Below, piece by piece: positions 27,290 to 37,528 of a stretch of DNA of 64,000 nucleotides. The notes under the pieces are model-generated. The model ran no database searches and was not told where the DNA came from. It saw only the letters and a list, made by a program, of their open reading frames with translations. Source of the DNA: an uncultured Pelagibacteraceae bacterium (GTDB taxonomy: Bacteria > Pseudomonadota > Alphaproteobacteria > Pelagibacterales > Pelagibacteraceae); contig CACNAR010000001.1 of NCBI GenBank assembly GCA_902618485.1, positions 62,001-126,000 of the forward strand, given 5' to 3'. The translations under genes and the position numbers were made by a program. The stretch's first letter is position 1. Every line of letters starts with the position of its first letter.

Positions 27290-28038
27290 TAATTTTTAAT
27301 ATTACTTATTTTTATAATATTCAAGCTCGCTGTTTTATCAATCAACATAATAGTAAATTTCGTTGGCATTATTACAACTTTTTTTTTGGGACCATAAGCA
27401 TGAATAAATTGATGTTTATTAAGACACATTCCAACATGTCCTTTCCAAAAGACGATATCTCCCTCAGAAAAATTTTTACTTATTTTTTTTTTACAATATT
27501 TTGCTTGATCTTTTGAATCTCTAGGAAAAAAAGTTCTATTATAATAATAATATATTTGTACTAAGGCAGAACAATCAATACCTTCAGCTGTCTTACCACC
27601 CCATTTATATTTAGAATTTAGAAATAATCTTAAAATTTTTTTATAGTTTTTTTCAAAATGTGTAATTTCTCTCAAATCTTTACTTCTTAACCATTTATTA
27701 TCTTCAAATTGAACAAAAGCTTTATTTTTGTCAATTACTGATATTCCTGAAGCAAAATATAAAAATTGATTAGTTGGTAAAAATTTTTTTTTTACTTTTT
27801 TGTAAATTTTTGCTTTTAAATTATAAACTTTTTTTGTTGGTTTAAATTTTTTCTTAAAATTATTATTTTTTATAAAGCCAACATAGTTATCATAACTAGT
27901 TTTAATTTTTACCCAACTTTTTTTCTTTGATAATATTTTAAATTTTTCTCCGTATATTATTTGTGAACTAACCTCTGCCTTACTAGATGGTTTAGTATAT
28001 AAGTTAGATATGGATGTATTTAAGAAATTGTATCTCAT
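27286..28038 (-). CDS. SH3-domain NlpC/P60 cell-wall peptidase
   Basis: KYKWGGKTAEGIDCSALVQIYYYY with catalytic Cys; EGDIVFWKGHVGMCLNKHQFIHAYG. Confidence 0.85.
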   Translation of the reverse strand: MRYNFLNTSISNLYTKPSSKAEVSSQIIYGEKFKILSKKKSWVKIKTSYDNYVGFIKNNNFKKKFKPTKKVYNLKAKIYKKVKKKFLPTNQFLYFASGISVIDKNKAFVQFEDNKWLRSKDLREITHFEKNYKKILRLFLNSKYKWGGKTAEGIDCSALVQIYYYYNRTFFPRDSKDQAKYCKKKISKNFSEGDIVFWKGHVGMCLNKHQFIHAYGPKKKVVIMPTKFTIMLIDKTASLNIIKISNIKNY

Positions 28039-29499
28039 TCAATTTTTTACTGGGGCTACTTTACTGATCCAAATAATCAAAATGAGAACAGGTAATCCCA
28101 AAAGAGCAGTTAAAGAAAAAAAATATGGATATCCCATAATATCAACCCAGCTACCAGCATACCCCGCAATTAACTTGGGTAAAAACAACATGATAGAGCT
28201 GAATAAAGCATATTGTGTTGCAGTAAACTTTATTGAAGTTAAGCCCGATAAATAGATTACAAAGGCAGCTCCAGCAAATCCACTAGATATGTTATCAGCT
28301 GTTATCACTGCAATTAAAAAGTTAATACTGATTGGAGACACTGCTAACCATGCAAACAACAAATTACTTAAAGCAGCAATCAAGGCACCAAAGAATAAGC
28401 ATTTCATTGTACCAAATTTATATGAGCAATAACCTCCAACAAATCCACCAAATATTGTAGCAAAAACCCCAAAAAATTTTGAATAAGTTGCAATGTCTGA
28501 AATTTTATAACCTTTTTCTAAATAGAATATATTTGCCATAACTCCCATTACGATATCAGCAATTCTATATAGCGAAATTAAAATAAGTATTAAAAATGCA
28601 AATTTTCCATATCTTTTAATAAAATTTAAAATTGGACCCATATAACTCTTTGAAATTTTATTTTTGGGAGAAAATTGAATCAATACAAGTAAAGAAATTA
28701 TCAAATACGAAAAAATAAAACAGATTATTAATCTTAATAATGAAAATAAAAAATTTATCAAAACATCCTTTTTTTCAAAAGGGCTATCTATAACTGAGTA
28801 CAAATAAATAAAACCTAAAACAGCAATAAAGATAGTTATTAGAAATTTTACATGATTATCAGAATTTAAATTTCTTTTTAATTTTGGCTCATCTGAGATG
28901 AAAGTTGCAAAAACTCCAATAAACATGAACAAAGACATAATTAGATAAACTTTTTTCCATACATTTTGGTTATAGATCTCTGTCCCAAAAAAGGATGCTA
29001 ACCATAAACTTCCAGCACCTGCGACAAGCATTGCAATTCTATAACCAGCGATATACATAGATGATAACGGACCTTGCAAAGATTGTGGAGCGGACTCAAT
29101 TCTAAAAGCATCAATTAGAATATCTTGAGTTGCACTAAAAAAGGCTAGAATTGTGATGAATAAAGCAGTAAAAAAAAGACTTTCTTTGGGATCTGTAAAT
29201 GCAGTTAATATTAATGCAGTAATAATTAAAAATTGAGAAAATAAGAGCCAGCTTCTTCTGTGACCAAATTTTTTAAAGATTGGTAATTTGTAATTATCTA
29301 CAAGTGGTGACCATAGATATTTAAATGCATACGCAAATCCTGCCCAGCTGAATAATGTTACAGTGCTTCTACTTATTCCTGCTTTAACGAGCCAAACCGA
29401 AAGCGTTGAAAAAACCAGTAATATTGGAAGCCCAGATGAAAATCCTAAACAAATCATCTTTAAAGGTTTTTTTTCAAAAAAAATATTAATATTTTTCAT
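28039..29499 (-). CDS. ampG: MFS permease of AmpG type (muropeptide transporter)
   Basis: LGFSSGLPILLVFSTLSVWLVKAGISRSTVTLFSWAGFAYAFKYLWSPLVD is typical of AmpG. Confidence 0.85.
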   Translation of the reverse strand: MKNINIFFEKKPLKMICLGFSSGLPILLVFSTLSVWLVKAGISRSTVTLFSWAGFAYAFKYLWSPLVDNYKLPIFKKFGHRRSWLLFSQFLIITALILTAFTDPKESLFFTALFITILAFFSATQDILIDAFRIESAPQSLQGPLSSMYIAGYRIAMLVAGAGSLWLASFFGTEIYNQNVWKKVYLIMSLFMFIGVFATFISDEPKLKRNLNSDNHVKFLITIFIAVLGFIYLYSVIDSPFEKKDVLINFLFSLLRLIICFIFSYLIISLLVLIQFSPKNKISKSYMGPILNFIKRYGKFAFLILILISLYRIADIVMGVMANIFYLEKGYKISDIATYSKFFGVFATIFGGFVGGYCSYKFGTMKCLFFGALIAALSNLLFAWLAVSPISINFLIAVITADNISSGFAGAAFVIYLSGLTSIKFTATQYALFSSIMLFLPKLIAGYAGSWVDIMGYPYFFSLTALLGLPVLILIIWISKVAPVKN

Positions 29500-29502
29500 A
29501 AT

Positions 29503-30942
29503 TTAATTTCTCCAGAATGAGGGTAAAAATAAAACCAATATTGCAAATAATTCTAGTCTTCCTAAAATCATTCCTAAACACAATATCCATTTTGATATGT
29601 TTGGTATTGAGGAAAAATCCCCATTGGGACCTATAGTTGACCCTAAACCTGGTCCAACATTGGATATTGATGTAGCTGCTCCAGAAATTGAAGTCACAAA
29701 ATCTAGTCCAGTTAAAGATAGCATAACAGCTAGAAGAAAAAATATAATTAGATATAAATAAATAAAAGAAATTATTGACGAAATAAATTTATTATCAATT
29801 GGGTTTTGATCATACTTAAGAATAAAAACTCCTTTTGGATAAATAATTTTCTTTAAATTATTAATCACAAAAGAGTATAAAATTTGGATTCTAAATATTT
29901 TAACACCGCATGTTGTCGAACCTGCGCAACCACCTATAAACATTAATATTAAGAATAATACGAGTGAAAAACTTCCCCAACTATCAAATTGAGCATTAAC
30001 ATAACCCGTACCAGTTAATATTGAAATTACGTTAAATAACACTGCAATAAAATCAAATTTAATTGACCCATTAAAATTCAGATAAATCGATAAAATTAAT
30101 ATTGAAAAAAAGACTATTTTTAAAAATGTTTTGATTTGTATATCTTTGAAAAAAATTTCTCTATCTCCATTTAAAAATTTTATGTAAGAAATAAATGGAA
30201 TACTCCCTAATAATATGAAAATTATTGCAGAACTTTCGATAAATCTACTATTAAAGAAACCTAGCGACTCATTATAGTTCGAAAATCCACCAGTAGCTAT
30301 TGTAGTCATAGAGTGAGTTATACTATCGAAGAAATTCATCCCAAAGATTTTGTAAGACGTTGCACAAAATATTGTTAGTGTTGTGTAAACAAGTATTAAT
30401 CTTAATGCTATTTCTTTTGATTTAGGTAGAATTTTTTCAGATGAGTCATTATTTGAAATTTTAAAAAGTTGCATACCACCAACATTCATAATTGGCATCA
30501 ATGTGATTGCCATTACAATGATACCAATGCCACCCAACCACTGAAGTAACGCTCTCCATAATAAAATACTTCTTGGCATATCCTCAAGGTTAGAAATAAT
30601 AGTAGAGCCTGTAGTAGTGATACCAGACATGCTCTCAAAAAATGCATTCGTAAATGAAAAATTAATACTTGAGAACAAAAATGGAAGTGAACCAAATATA
30701 GCAATACTTAACCAAGACAAAGCAGTTAATAAAAAGGCCTGCTGAAGATTTAATTTTTTATTGTGATCTAGGTTTGATAAAAAAAATAAAGTTCCAAAAA
30801 TAATTGTTACTATTGAAGCACCAAAAAAGGAGGAGTCAATTTCATTATATAAAAATTGCACACCAACTGGAATGAACATAAAAATTCCGAGTATTATTTG
30901 CAGAATTCCAAGTGTGAAAAAAACAGTTTTATAATTAGACAT
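29503..30942 (-). CDS. trkH: TrkH-type potassium uptake protein
   Basis: FFESMSGITTTGSTII; TIATGGFSNYN; ILTGTGYV; FIGGCAGSTTCGVKIFR filter repeats. Confidence 0.9.
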   Translation of the reverse strand: MSNYKTVFFTLGILQIILGIFMFIPVGVQFLYNEIDSSFFGASIVTIIFGTLFFLSNLDHNKKLNLQQAFLLTALSWLSIAIFGSLPFLFSSINFSFTNAFFESMSGITTTGSTIISNLEDMPRSILLWRALLQWLGGIGIIVMAITLMPIMNVGGMQLFKISNNDSSEKILPKSKEIALRLILVYTTLTIFCATSYKIFGMNFFDSITHSMTTIATGGFSNYNESLGFFNSRFIESSAIIFILLGSIPFISYIKFLNGDREIFFKDIQIKTFLKIVFFSILILSIYLNFNGSIKFDFIAVLFNVISILTGTGYVNAQFDSWGSFSLVLFLILMFIGGCAGSTTCGVKIFRIQILYSFVINNLKKIIYPKGVFILKYDQNPIDNKFISSIISFIYLYLIIFFLLAVMLSLTGLDFVTSISGAATSISNVGPGLGSTIGPNGDFSSIPNISKWILCLGMILGRLELFAILVLFLPSFWRN

Positions 30943-31030
30943 TTTGAAAGAACATTATTTTATGGTAAATAAATTTCAACTCTATAAGAATTAAGTTGTT
31001 CGTAATTTAGAGAATTTATTAAGTTTATTA

Positions 31031-32593
31031 ATGATAAAAAAAGAAAATTTAGACAAAACAAGTGCATGGCCTTTTGTTGAGGCAAAAAAAATGCTTCGAG
31101 AAAGAAAGTCCATAATAGAAAAAAAAGGTAAAATTACTCTACAAACAGGTTATGGCCCTAGTGGACTTCCTCACATAGGAACTTTTGGTGAAGTTGCTAG
31201 GACCTCAATGGTTGTTAATGCCTTGAAACATCTTACCGATCTTCCTACTGAAATTATTACTTTTTCTGATGATATGGATGGACTTAGAAAAGTTCCAGAT
31301 AATGTACCGAATAAAGATTTGCTTGAAGAAAATTTACATAAACCGCTAACTAGAGTTCCAGACCCTTTTAAAAAATTTGATAGTTTTGGAGAGCATAATA
31401 ATCAAATGCTTAAAAATTTTTTAGATAATTTTAACTTTAAATATAGTTTTAAAAGTTCAACAAAACTCTACAAGTCAGGTTTTTTTAATTCATCACTTAA
31501 AGAAATTTTAAAAAATTATGATGGAATTATGAATATCATATTGCCAACCTTGGGAAAGGAGCGTCAGAAAACATATTGTCCTTTTTTACCTATTTGTCCC
31601 GATACAGGTCATGTTTTAGAAATTCCAATGAAAGAAATAAATAAAGATAAATCGATAATAATTTTTGATAATAATGGTAAAGATTTAGAGATGAGTATTC
31701 TAGATGGCAATTGCAAGCTTCAATGGAAAGTAGATTGGGCAATGAGATGGTATGCTTTAGATGTAGATTTTGAGATGTATGGAAAAGATCTTATTGAAAG
31801 TGCAATTTTATCCTCAAAAATAATAAAACTAATAGGAAAAATAAACCCATCTGGATTCGCTTATGAATTATTTTTGGATGAAAAAGGGGAGAAAATTTCT
31901 AAATCAAAGGGAAATGGAATTACGATTGATCAATGGCTAAAATATGCTTCACCAGAAAGTCTTTCTTTATATATGTATCAAAATCCTAAAAGAGCTAAAA
32001 AACTTTATAAAGAAATTGTTTCAAAAACTGTTGATGAATATCTAGAATTATTGGATAAGGCGAAAAATCAAGATGATTTCAAGTTGTTAATGAATCCTGT
32101 ATGGCATGTACATGATAGTAAAGTTCCTGAAGAAAAAATGATAATGTCCTTTTCAATGCTTTTAAATCTTGTTGAAACAAGTAATGCTGATAATAAAGAG
32201 CTTCTATGGAAATTTGTAAAGAAATATAAAAAAGATATTGAGGAAAAAGATTATCCAATTTTTAATGATTTAGTAGGATATGCAATTAAATATTTTAACG
32301 ATGTTATAAAAAAACAAAAAAAATATAAAATACCCAATAATGATGAAAAAATTGCACTTAAGGCTTTGGTTAGTACATTAGATAATTGTAATGATGAAAT
32401 GTCACCGGAGGATATCCAAACATTAATTTATTCAACTGGTAAAGAAAATGGATATTCAAAAAATTTAAGAGACTGGTTTAAATTAATTTATGAAGTCGTT
32501 TTCGGTGACCAAAATGGACCACGAATGGGATTTTTTATAAGTTTTTTTGGTGTCCAAGAAACAAAAGATCTTATACAAAAAAGAGTAAAATGA
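31031..32593 (+). CDS. lysS: Lysyl-tRNA synthetase, class I
   Basis: QTGYGPSGLPHIGTFGEVAR (HIGH-like) and GEKISKSKGNG (KMSKS-like): class I architecture. Confidence 0.92.
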   Translation: MIKKENLDKTSAWPFVEAKKMLRERKSIIEKKGKITLQTGYGPSGLPHIGTFGEVARTSMVVNALKHLTDLPTEIITFSDDMDGLRKVPDNVPNKDLLEENLHKPLTRVPDPFKKFDSFGEHNNQMLKNFLDNFNFKYSFKSSTKLYKSGFFNSSLKEILKNYDGIMNIILPTLGKERQKTYCPFLPICPDTGHVLEIPMKEINKDKSIIIFDNNGKDLEMSILDGNCKLQWKVDWAMRWYALDVDFEMYGKDLIESAILSSKIIKLIGKINPSGFAYELFLDEKGEKISKSKGNGITIDQWLKYASPESLSLYMYQNPKRAKKLYKEIVSKTVDEYLELLDKAKNQDDFKLLMNPVWHVHDSKVPEEKMIMSFSMLLNLVETSNADNKELLWKFVKKYKKDIEEKDYPIFNDLVGYAIKYFNDVIKKQKKYKIPNNDEKIALKALVSTLDNCNDEMSPEDIQTLIYSTGKENGYSKNLRDWFKLIYEVVFGDQNGPRMGFFISFFGVQETKDLIQKRVK

Positions 32594-33636
32594 TGTTTTC
32601 AAATTTAAGATCTTTGATTTTTAAATTAGATCCTGAGACAGCCCATAATTTGGCTATAAAATCACTTAAATTTAATTTTATTCCAAATATTTTAGATCGT
32701 GAAAAAAATAATCCCTTGTTTGAAACAAAATTATTTAATAAAAAATTAGAAAATCCTATTGGTATGGCAGCAGGTTTTGATAAAAATGCTGAAGTATATA
32801 ATTCATTATTTAAATTGGGGTTCGGATTTGTAGAGGTAGGCACTATAACTCCTTTAAAGCAATACGGAAATCCTAAACCAAGAGTATTTAGATTAGAAGA
32901 GGATGAGGCATTAATAAATAGACTTGGCTTTAATAACTCTGGTGCAGAAAATATAGTCCATAGAATTAAATCTAATAAACAAATTGGTTTACTAGGTATA
33001 AATATTGGACCAAATAAAGATTCTGAAAATAGACTTGAGGACTATTTAAAGTGTCTTAAAACCTTCCACAATGTTGCCGATTATATTACTATAAATATTT
33101 CTTCACCAAATACTGAAGATCTACGAAATTTTCACGATGAATCAAAATTAAATGAATTGTTAAAAGAAATAGAGAATGAAAAAAAAAAATTAAATTCAAC
33201 AGTTCCATTAGCAGTAAAAGTCTCTCCAGATATAGAAGATAAAAAAATTAATAACATTTCAGATGTATTATTAAATAATAACATTGAGGTTGTTATTATT
33301 TCAAATACTTCAGACTCAACTAGGGATAATTTAAATAATATACAAAAGCATCAAAAAGGGGGTCTATCTGGAAAACCAATTGAGGAAAAATCTACTGATT
33401 TAATTAATAAATTTTACAAAATTCTCAATGGAAGAATTAAAATTATAGGTGTTGGTGGAGTTGATTCAGGAAAAAGCGCTTATGAAAAATTTTTAGCGGG
33501 TGCTAATTATATTCAACTTTACACAGGAATGGTTTATAGAGGCCCTAATATTGTAAATTTAATTAAAAAAGAGCTCAAAGAATTACTGATAAAAGACGGT
33601 GTTAAGAATTTCTCAGAAATTATAGGAAAAAAATAA
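32590..33636 (+). CDS. pyrD: Dihydroorotate dehydrogenase (quinone), class 2
   Basis: NPIGMAAGFDKNAEVYN; FVEVGTITPLKQYGNPKPRVFRL; INISSPNTEDLR. Confidence 0.95.
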   Translation: MMFSNLRSLIFKLDPETAHNLAIKSLKFNFIPNILDREKNNPLFETKLFNKKLENPIGMAAGFDKNAEVYNSLFKLGFGFVEVGTITPLKQYGNPKPRVFRLEEDEALINRLGFNNSGAENIVHRIKSNKQIGLLGINIGPNKDSENRLEDYLKCLKTFHNVADYITINISSPNTEDLRNFHDESKLNELLKEIENEKKKLNSTVPLAVKVSPDIEDKKINNISDVLLNNNIEVVIISNTSDSTRDNLNNIQKHQKGGLSGKPIEEKSTDLINKFYKILNGRIKIIGVGGVDSGKSAYEKFLAGANYIQLYTGMVYRGPNIVNLIKKELKELLIKDGVKNFSEIIGKK

Positions 33637-33654
33637 GATTCAAATTTTATAAAC

Positions 33655-33683
33655 TTGACGCAAGCATTTTCTAATCTTATATA
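33655..33683 (+). promoter_or_regulatory. Predicted sigma70-type promoter of rpmB
   Basis: TTGACG (33655-33660), 17-nt spacer, TATATA (33678-33683). Confidence 0.6.
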
Positions 33684-33694
33684 GTCGGTTTATT

Positions 33695-34009
33695 ATGTCA
33701 AAAAAATGTGAACTTACTGGGAAAATTCCAATGAAAGGTCATAATGTTAGTCACGCCAACAATAAGACAAAAAGAAGATTTTTACCAAATTTAAAAAAAG
33801 TTAAGTTCACCAGTGAACTTTTAAAAAGAAGTTTAAAATTAACAGTCAGCAATGCTGGAGTAAGATCAGTTGACAAGAAAGGAAGCTTTGACGAATTTTT
33901 AAAGACAGTAAAAAATAAAAATCTATCACCAAGATTGAAAAAATTAAAAAAAAGCCTTTTAATTAAATCACCATTTCAAAAAAAAATAATCCAATCTAAA
34001 AATGCCTAA
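33695..34009 (+). CDS. rpmB: 50S ribosomal protein L28
   Basis: [36 protein letters not shown]. Confidence 0.96.
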   Translation: MSKKCELTGKIPMKGHNVSHANNKTKRRFLPNLKKVKFTSELLKRSLKLTVSNAGVRSVDKKGSFDEFLKTVKNKNLSPRLKKLKKSLLIKSPFQKKIIQSKNA

Positions 34010-34557
34010 TGAATAAATTATTTTTGTTACTCTCATTAATTATGGGAGTTGTAGTTTTAGCCTCAAACTACTTGGTTCAGTTCCCAATTAACTATTATGG
34101 TTTAGAAGAGCTCTTAACTTATGGTGCTTTTAGTTATCCCATTGCTTTTTTAATCACAGACTTGGCCAATAGATCTTTTGGAAAAATTGTGGCTAGAAAG
34201 ATTGTATATATTGGTTTTACTATAGGAATTTTGTTTACATTAGTATTCTCGACAAATTTTACTGATCTCATTTCAATAAGAATTGCAATAGGATCAGGGA
34301 CGGCATTTATAATTGCCCAACTTTTAGACGTTCAAATTTTTGATCATTTGAGAAAAAGAAAATGGTACATAGCTCCTTTAACATCGTCTTTAATTGGCTC
34401 AACAGTAGATACTTTTCTGTTCTTCTCGATATCATTTTATGGAACAGGAATACCTTGGACCACACTTTCATTAGGAGATTTAGCAGTTAAAATTTTTGTT
34501 GCCTTAGTTATGCTTATACCTTTTAGACTACTATTAAGTACATTAAAAGCAGCCTAA
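34009..34557 (+). CDS. VUT/YhhQ family transporter (putative queuosine precursor transporter)
   Basis: SNYLVQFPINYYGLEELLTYGAFSYPIAFLITDLANRSFGKIVARKIVYIGF. Confidence 0.8.
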   Translation: MNKLFLLLSLIMGVVVLASNYLVQFPINYYGLEELLTYGAFSYPIAFLITDLANRSFGKIVARKIVYIGFTIGILFTLVFSTNFTDLISIRIAIGSGTAFIIAQLLDVQIFDHLRKRKWYIAPLTSSLIGSTVDTFLFFSISFYGTGIPWTTLSLGDLAVKIFVALVMLIPFRLLLSTLKAA

Positions 34558-35610
34558 CTAAATTTTAGGTTCTTGTTGGGTCATGCAGTGAATAGCTCCA
34601 AATCCCCATATCAATTTACTGCAATCAACTGTTTGAACTTTCTTTTTTCTAAAAAAGTTTTTGAATATTTTAATAGCGATAATATCTTCTTTAACTTTAA
34701 ATATTGGAAGTAGTACTTTTTTATTACAAATGTAAAAATTCAAATAACTTGCAGGAACTCTTGTATTCTTGATATAGATAGGCGATGGCATAGGTACCTT
34801 TATGATTTTAAATTTTTTCCCTTTCTCATTTTTACTTTCTTTTAAAATTTTCAAATTTTCACTTAAGTTTTTGTAATTTTTATCTTTCTTATTAGTCTCA
34901 ATCGCGGTCATAATTGTATTTCTAGAGACAAATCTCGTTATGTCATCAACATGTCCGTGTGTATCATCACCCGCAATCCCTTTTTTAAGCCATATAAAGT
35001 TTTTTATATTTAAATATCTTCTAAATAGTTCCTCGTAATCTTTTTTGATAAAATCTTTATTTCTTTCCTGAGTTTTGCTTAGTAAACACTCCTCAGTTAA
35101 TAGAATTGATCCTGAGCCATTTACATCAAATGCACCACCTTCCATTATTATTTTTTTAGTTTTTCCACTTTTTTTAATTATTGGATCAATCTTTTCCAAA
35201 TTAGAAATTTTACTGATATTTTCATTGATTTTATTGTCATTTTTATAATTACTATATTTTGACCATCCATTAAAACCAAAATTTAAAATCATTTTTTTAT
35301 TTTTCTTTCTATTTGTTATAAATATTGGCCCGGAGTCTCTTAACCATATTCTATCAGTTTTAATATTATGAAATTTAATATTAGTGATTTTATTAGAATT
35401 TATTAGCTTTTTAATATTTTTTATTTTTTTGTTAACAATCAAATTAACTTTAAGACCTTTTGAAATAATAAATATAATTTCTAAAATTACTTTAGGAATA
35501 AATTTATATAAACCTGGCCAATCACTTTTATTATATGGCCAAGCAATCCAAACTGATTTTTGAGGTTCCCATTCAGCAGGCATTCTGAATTTTTTAAGCT
35601 CCTCACTCAT
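34558..35610 (-). CDS. aguA: Agmatine deiminase
   Basis: MPAEWEPQKSVWIAWPYN; RIWLRDSGPIFI; GDDTHGHVDDITRFV; GFGAIHCMTQQEP. Confidence 0.9.
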   Translation of the reverse strand: MSEELKKFRMPAEWEPQKSVWIAWPYNKSDWPGLYKFIPKVILEIIFIISKGLKVNLIVNKKIKNIKKLINSNKITNIKFHNIKTDRIWLRDSGPIFITNRKKNKKMILNFGFNGWSKYSNYKNDNKINENISKISNLEKIDPIIKKSGKTKKIIMEGGAFDVNGSGSILLTEECLLSKTQERNKDFIKKDYEELFRRYLNIKNFIWLKKGIAGDDTHGHVDDITRFVSRNTIMTAIETNKKDKNYKNLSENLKILKESKNEKGKKFKIIKVPMPSPIYIKNTRVPASYLNFYICNKKVLLPIFKVKEDIIAIKIFKNFFRKKKVQTVDCSKLIWGFGAIHCMTQQEPKI

Positions 35611-36487
35611 CTACAGGATTTTTTAGTATGCCTTTATAAAAGTCGATTCTTCTATCCCTTAAAAAGGGCCAATGTTCTCTAGTGGTATCAATTTTTTTGT
35701 AATCTATTTCACGGATTAATATTTCCTCTTTTTTATTGCCCAGTTCTCCAATTATTTCTCCACTTGGATTAATTATCATTGAGTTTCCCCAAAACTCTAT
35801 TTTTTTATTTCCTTTTTTTTCAACACCAACTCTGTTTACTGCAACCACGTAAGTACCGTTTGCAATTGCGTGAGATTTTTGCATTGTGATCCAAGAGTTT
35901 AATTGAGTTTTTCCAAATTCCCTTTTTTCTTTAGGATGCCAACCAATGGCAGTAGGGTAAAAAATTATTTGTGCACCTTTTAGTGCAGTCAACCTTGCAG
36001 CTTCAGGAAACCACTGATCCCAACATATCAAAGGTCCAATTTTGCCAAACTTGGTTTTTACAGATTTAAAACCTAAATCGCCGGGAGTGAAATAAAATTT
36101 CTCATAATAACCAGGATCATCTGGAATATGCATTTTTCTATATTTAGATAAAATTTTACCTTTTTCACTAATAACAATACTAGTATTATGATAGAAACCG
36201 TGCGTTTTTTTTTCAAATAATGAAATCATTAATACTATTTGTAATTTTTTTGCTAATTCACAAAATATTTTTGTAGTTTTACCTGGTATTTTTTCTGCTA
36301 GCTTAAAATTAGAATGACTTTCTGTTTGACAAAAATAACTTGATAAAAACAGTTCTGGCATACAAATTATCTTAGCTTTTTTTGACGCTGCTTTCTTTAT
36401 ATTTTTTATAGCTGAAATTAAATTTTTTTTAAAATTATCTGAAATTTTACTCTGAATAATTCCAATTTTTACTTTTTTGATCATCAA
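35603..36487 (-). CDS. aguB: N-carbamoylputrescine amidase (nitrilase family)
   Basis: CMPELFLSSYFCQ; KYRKMHIPDDPGYYEKFYFTPGD; GPLICWDQWFPEAARL Glu-Lys-Cys triad regions. Confidence 0.88.
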   Translation of the reverse strand: MMIKKVKIGIIQSKISDNFKKNLISAIKNIKKAASKKAKIICMPELFLSSYFCQTESHSNFKLAEKIPGKTTKIFCELAKKLQIVLMISLFEKKTHGFYHNTSIVISEKGKILSKYRKMHIPDDPGYYEKFYFTPGDLGFKSVKTKFGKIGPLICWDQWFPEAARLTALKGAQIIFYPTAIGWHPKEKREFGKTQLNSWITMQKSHAIANGTYVVAVNRVGVEKKGNKKIEFWGNSMIINPSGEIIGELGNKKEEILIREIDYKKIDTTREHWPFLRDRRIDFYKGILKNPVDE

Positions 36488-37528
36488 TCAAAATATTTTG
36501 GAAAAGTTTTTTCTATTTCTATTTTTCCACTCACCTGTGTGATAAGCATCACTTGCAATCAATGGTAAAACAGATGTTGCTTCAGCAAAAACCATTTGTT
36601 CTTTGGTTGTATCGACTTTACCCCATGAACTTGCCTCTTTAAGTGTTGAGCTGCTACAAGCACCATCTCTTGAATCTGCAACTGTAATTTGCACAGCATA
36701 TTTATGCATATCTACATTTTTACCTAAAAGTTCAGCACATATAACAGTATCTTGAATAAAATTTTTTGGAACTCCACCACCAATCATAAATAGTCCAGAA
36801 CCTTTGGATTTAATCTTTATTTCAGTTAATTCTCTAAATTCTTTAATAGAATCTATTGTGATGTGATTATTAGGATTTCTTTCTTGATGCATTACTAAAC
36901 CAAAACCTGCACTGGAGTCTGTAAATGCTGGACAGAATATTGGAACATTATTATCATATGCAGTTTCTATCAAAGAACCCTTCTTCTTTGCATTTGATTT
37001 TAAATATTTTCCAATTTCTTTTATAAACTCTCTTGATGTATAAGCTTTAGGTTCCAACTTGTCAGCTATTTCACCTATTATTTTATCACACATTTGAAGT
37101 TCTTCTTCATCAATGTAAGTATCGTAAATCCTATCTATGTAGTTATTTCTTAATTCATTATCATTTTGGTACTGAGAACCCTGATAATGTTTAAATCCAA
37201 GCGCCTCAAAAAAATCCATATCAATTATTGATGCACCAGTTGCTACAATTGCATCGACCATATTATACTTCACCATATCTCGGTAAATATGCATACATCC
37301 AGCTGCAGAAGTAGATCCAGCTAAGGTTAGAAATATTGTGCAATCCTTATCTTTCAACATCTCATTATATATCTCAGATGCATTTGCTGTTTCTCTTGAA
37401 ACAAAAGACATTTTTTTCATGGAAGAAATAATTTTTCTAGAGTCAAATGAGGTAATATCTATATGTTCAACTGGGCTTTTAAGAAAATCTTTTTTGCTAT
37501 TATGGCCAAGATTTTTTTTTTCAGACAT
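36488..37528 (-). CDS. Deoxyhypusine synthase-like protein
   Basis: FLTLAGSTSAAGCMHIYRDMV, DAIVATGASIIDMDFFEALG, GGGVPKNFIQDT, and ASSWGKVD retaining the DHS-type active-site Lys context. Confidence 0.85.
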   Translation of the reverse strand: MSEKKNLGHNSKKDFLKSPVEHIDITSFDSRKIISSMKKMSFVSRETANASEIYNEMLKDKDCTIFLTLAGSTSAAGCMHIYRDMVKYNMVDAIVATGASIIDMDFFEALGFKHYQGSQYQNDNELRNNYIDRIYDTYIDEEELQMCDKIIGEIADKLEPKAYTSREFIKEIGKYLKSNAKKKGSLIETAYDNNVPIFCPAFTDSSAGFGLVMHQERNPNNHITIDSIKEFRELTEIKIKSKGSGLFMIGGGVPKNFIQDTVICAELLGKNVDMHKYAVQITVADSRDGACSSSTLKEASSWGKVDTTKEQMVFAEATSVLPLIASDAYHTGEWKNRNRKNFSKIF

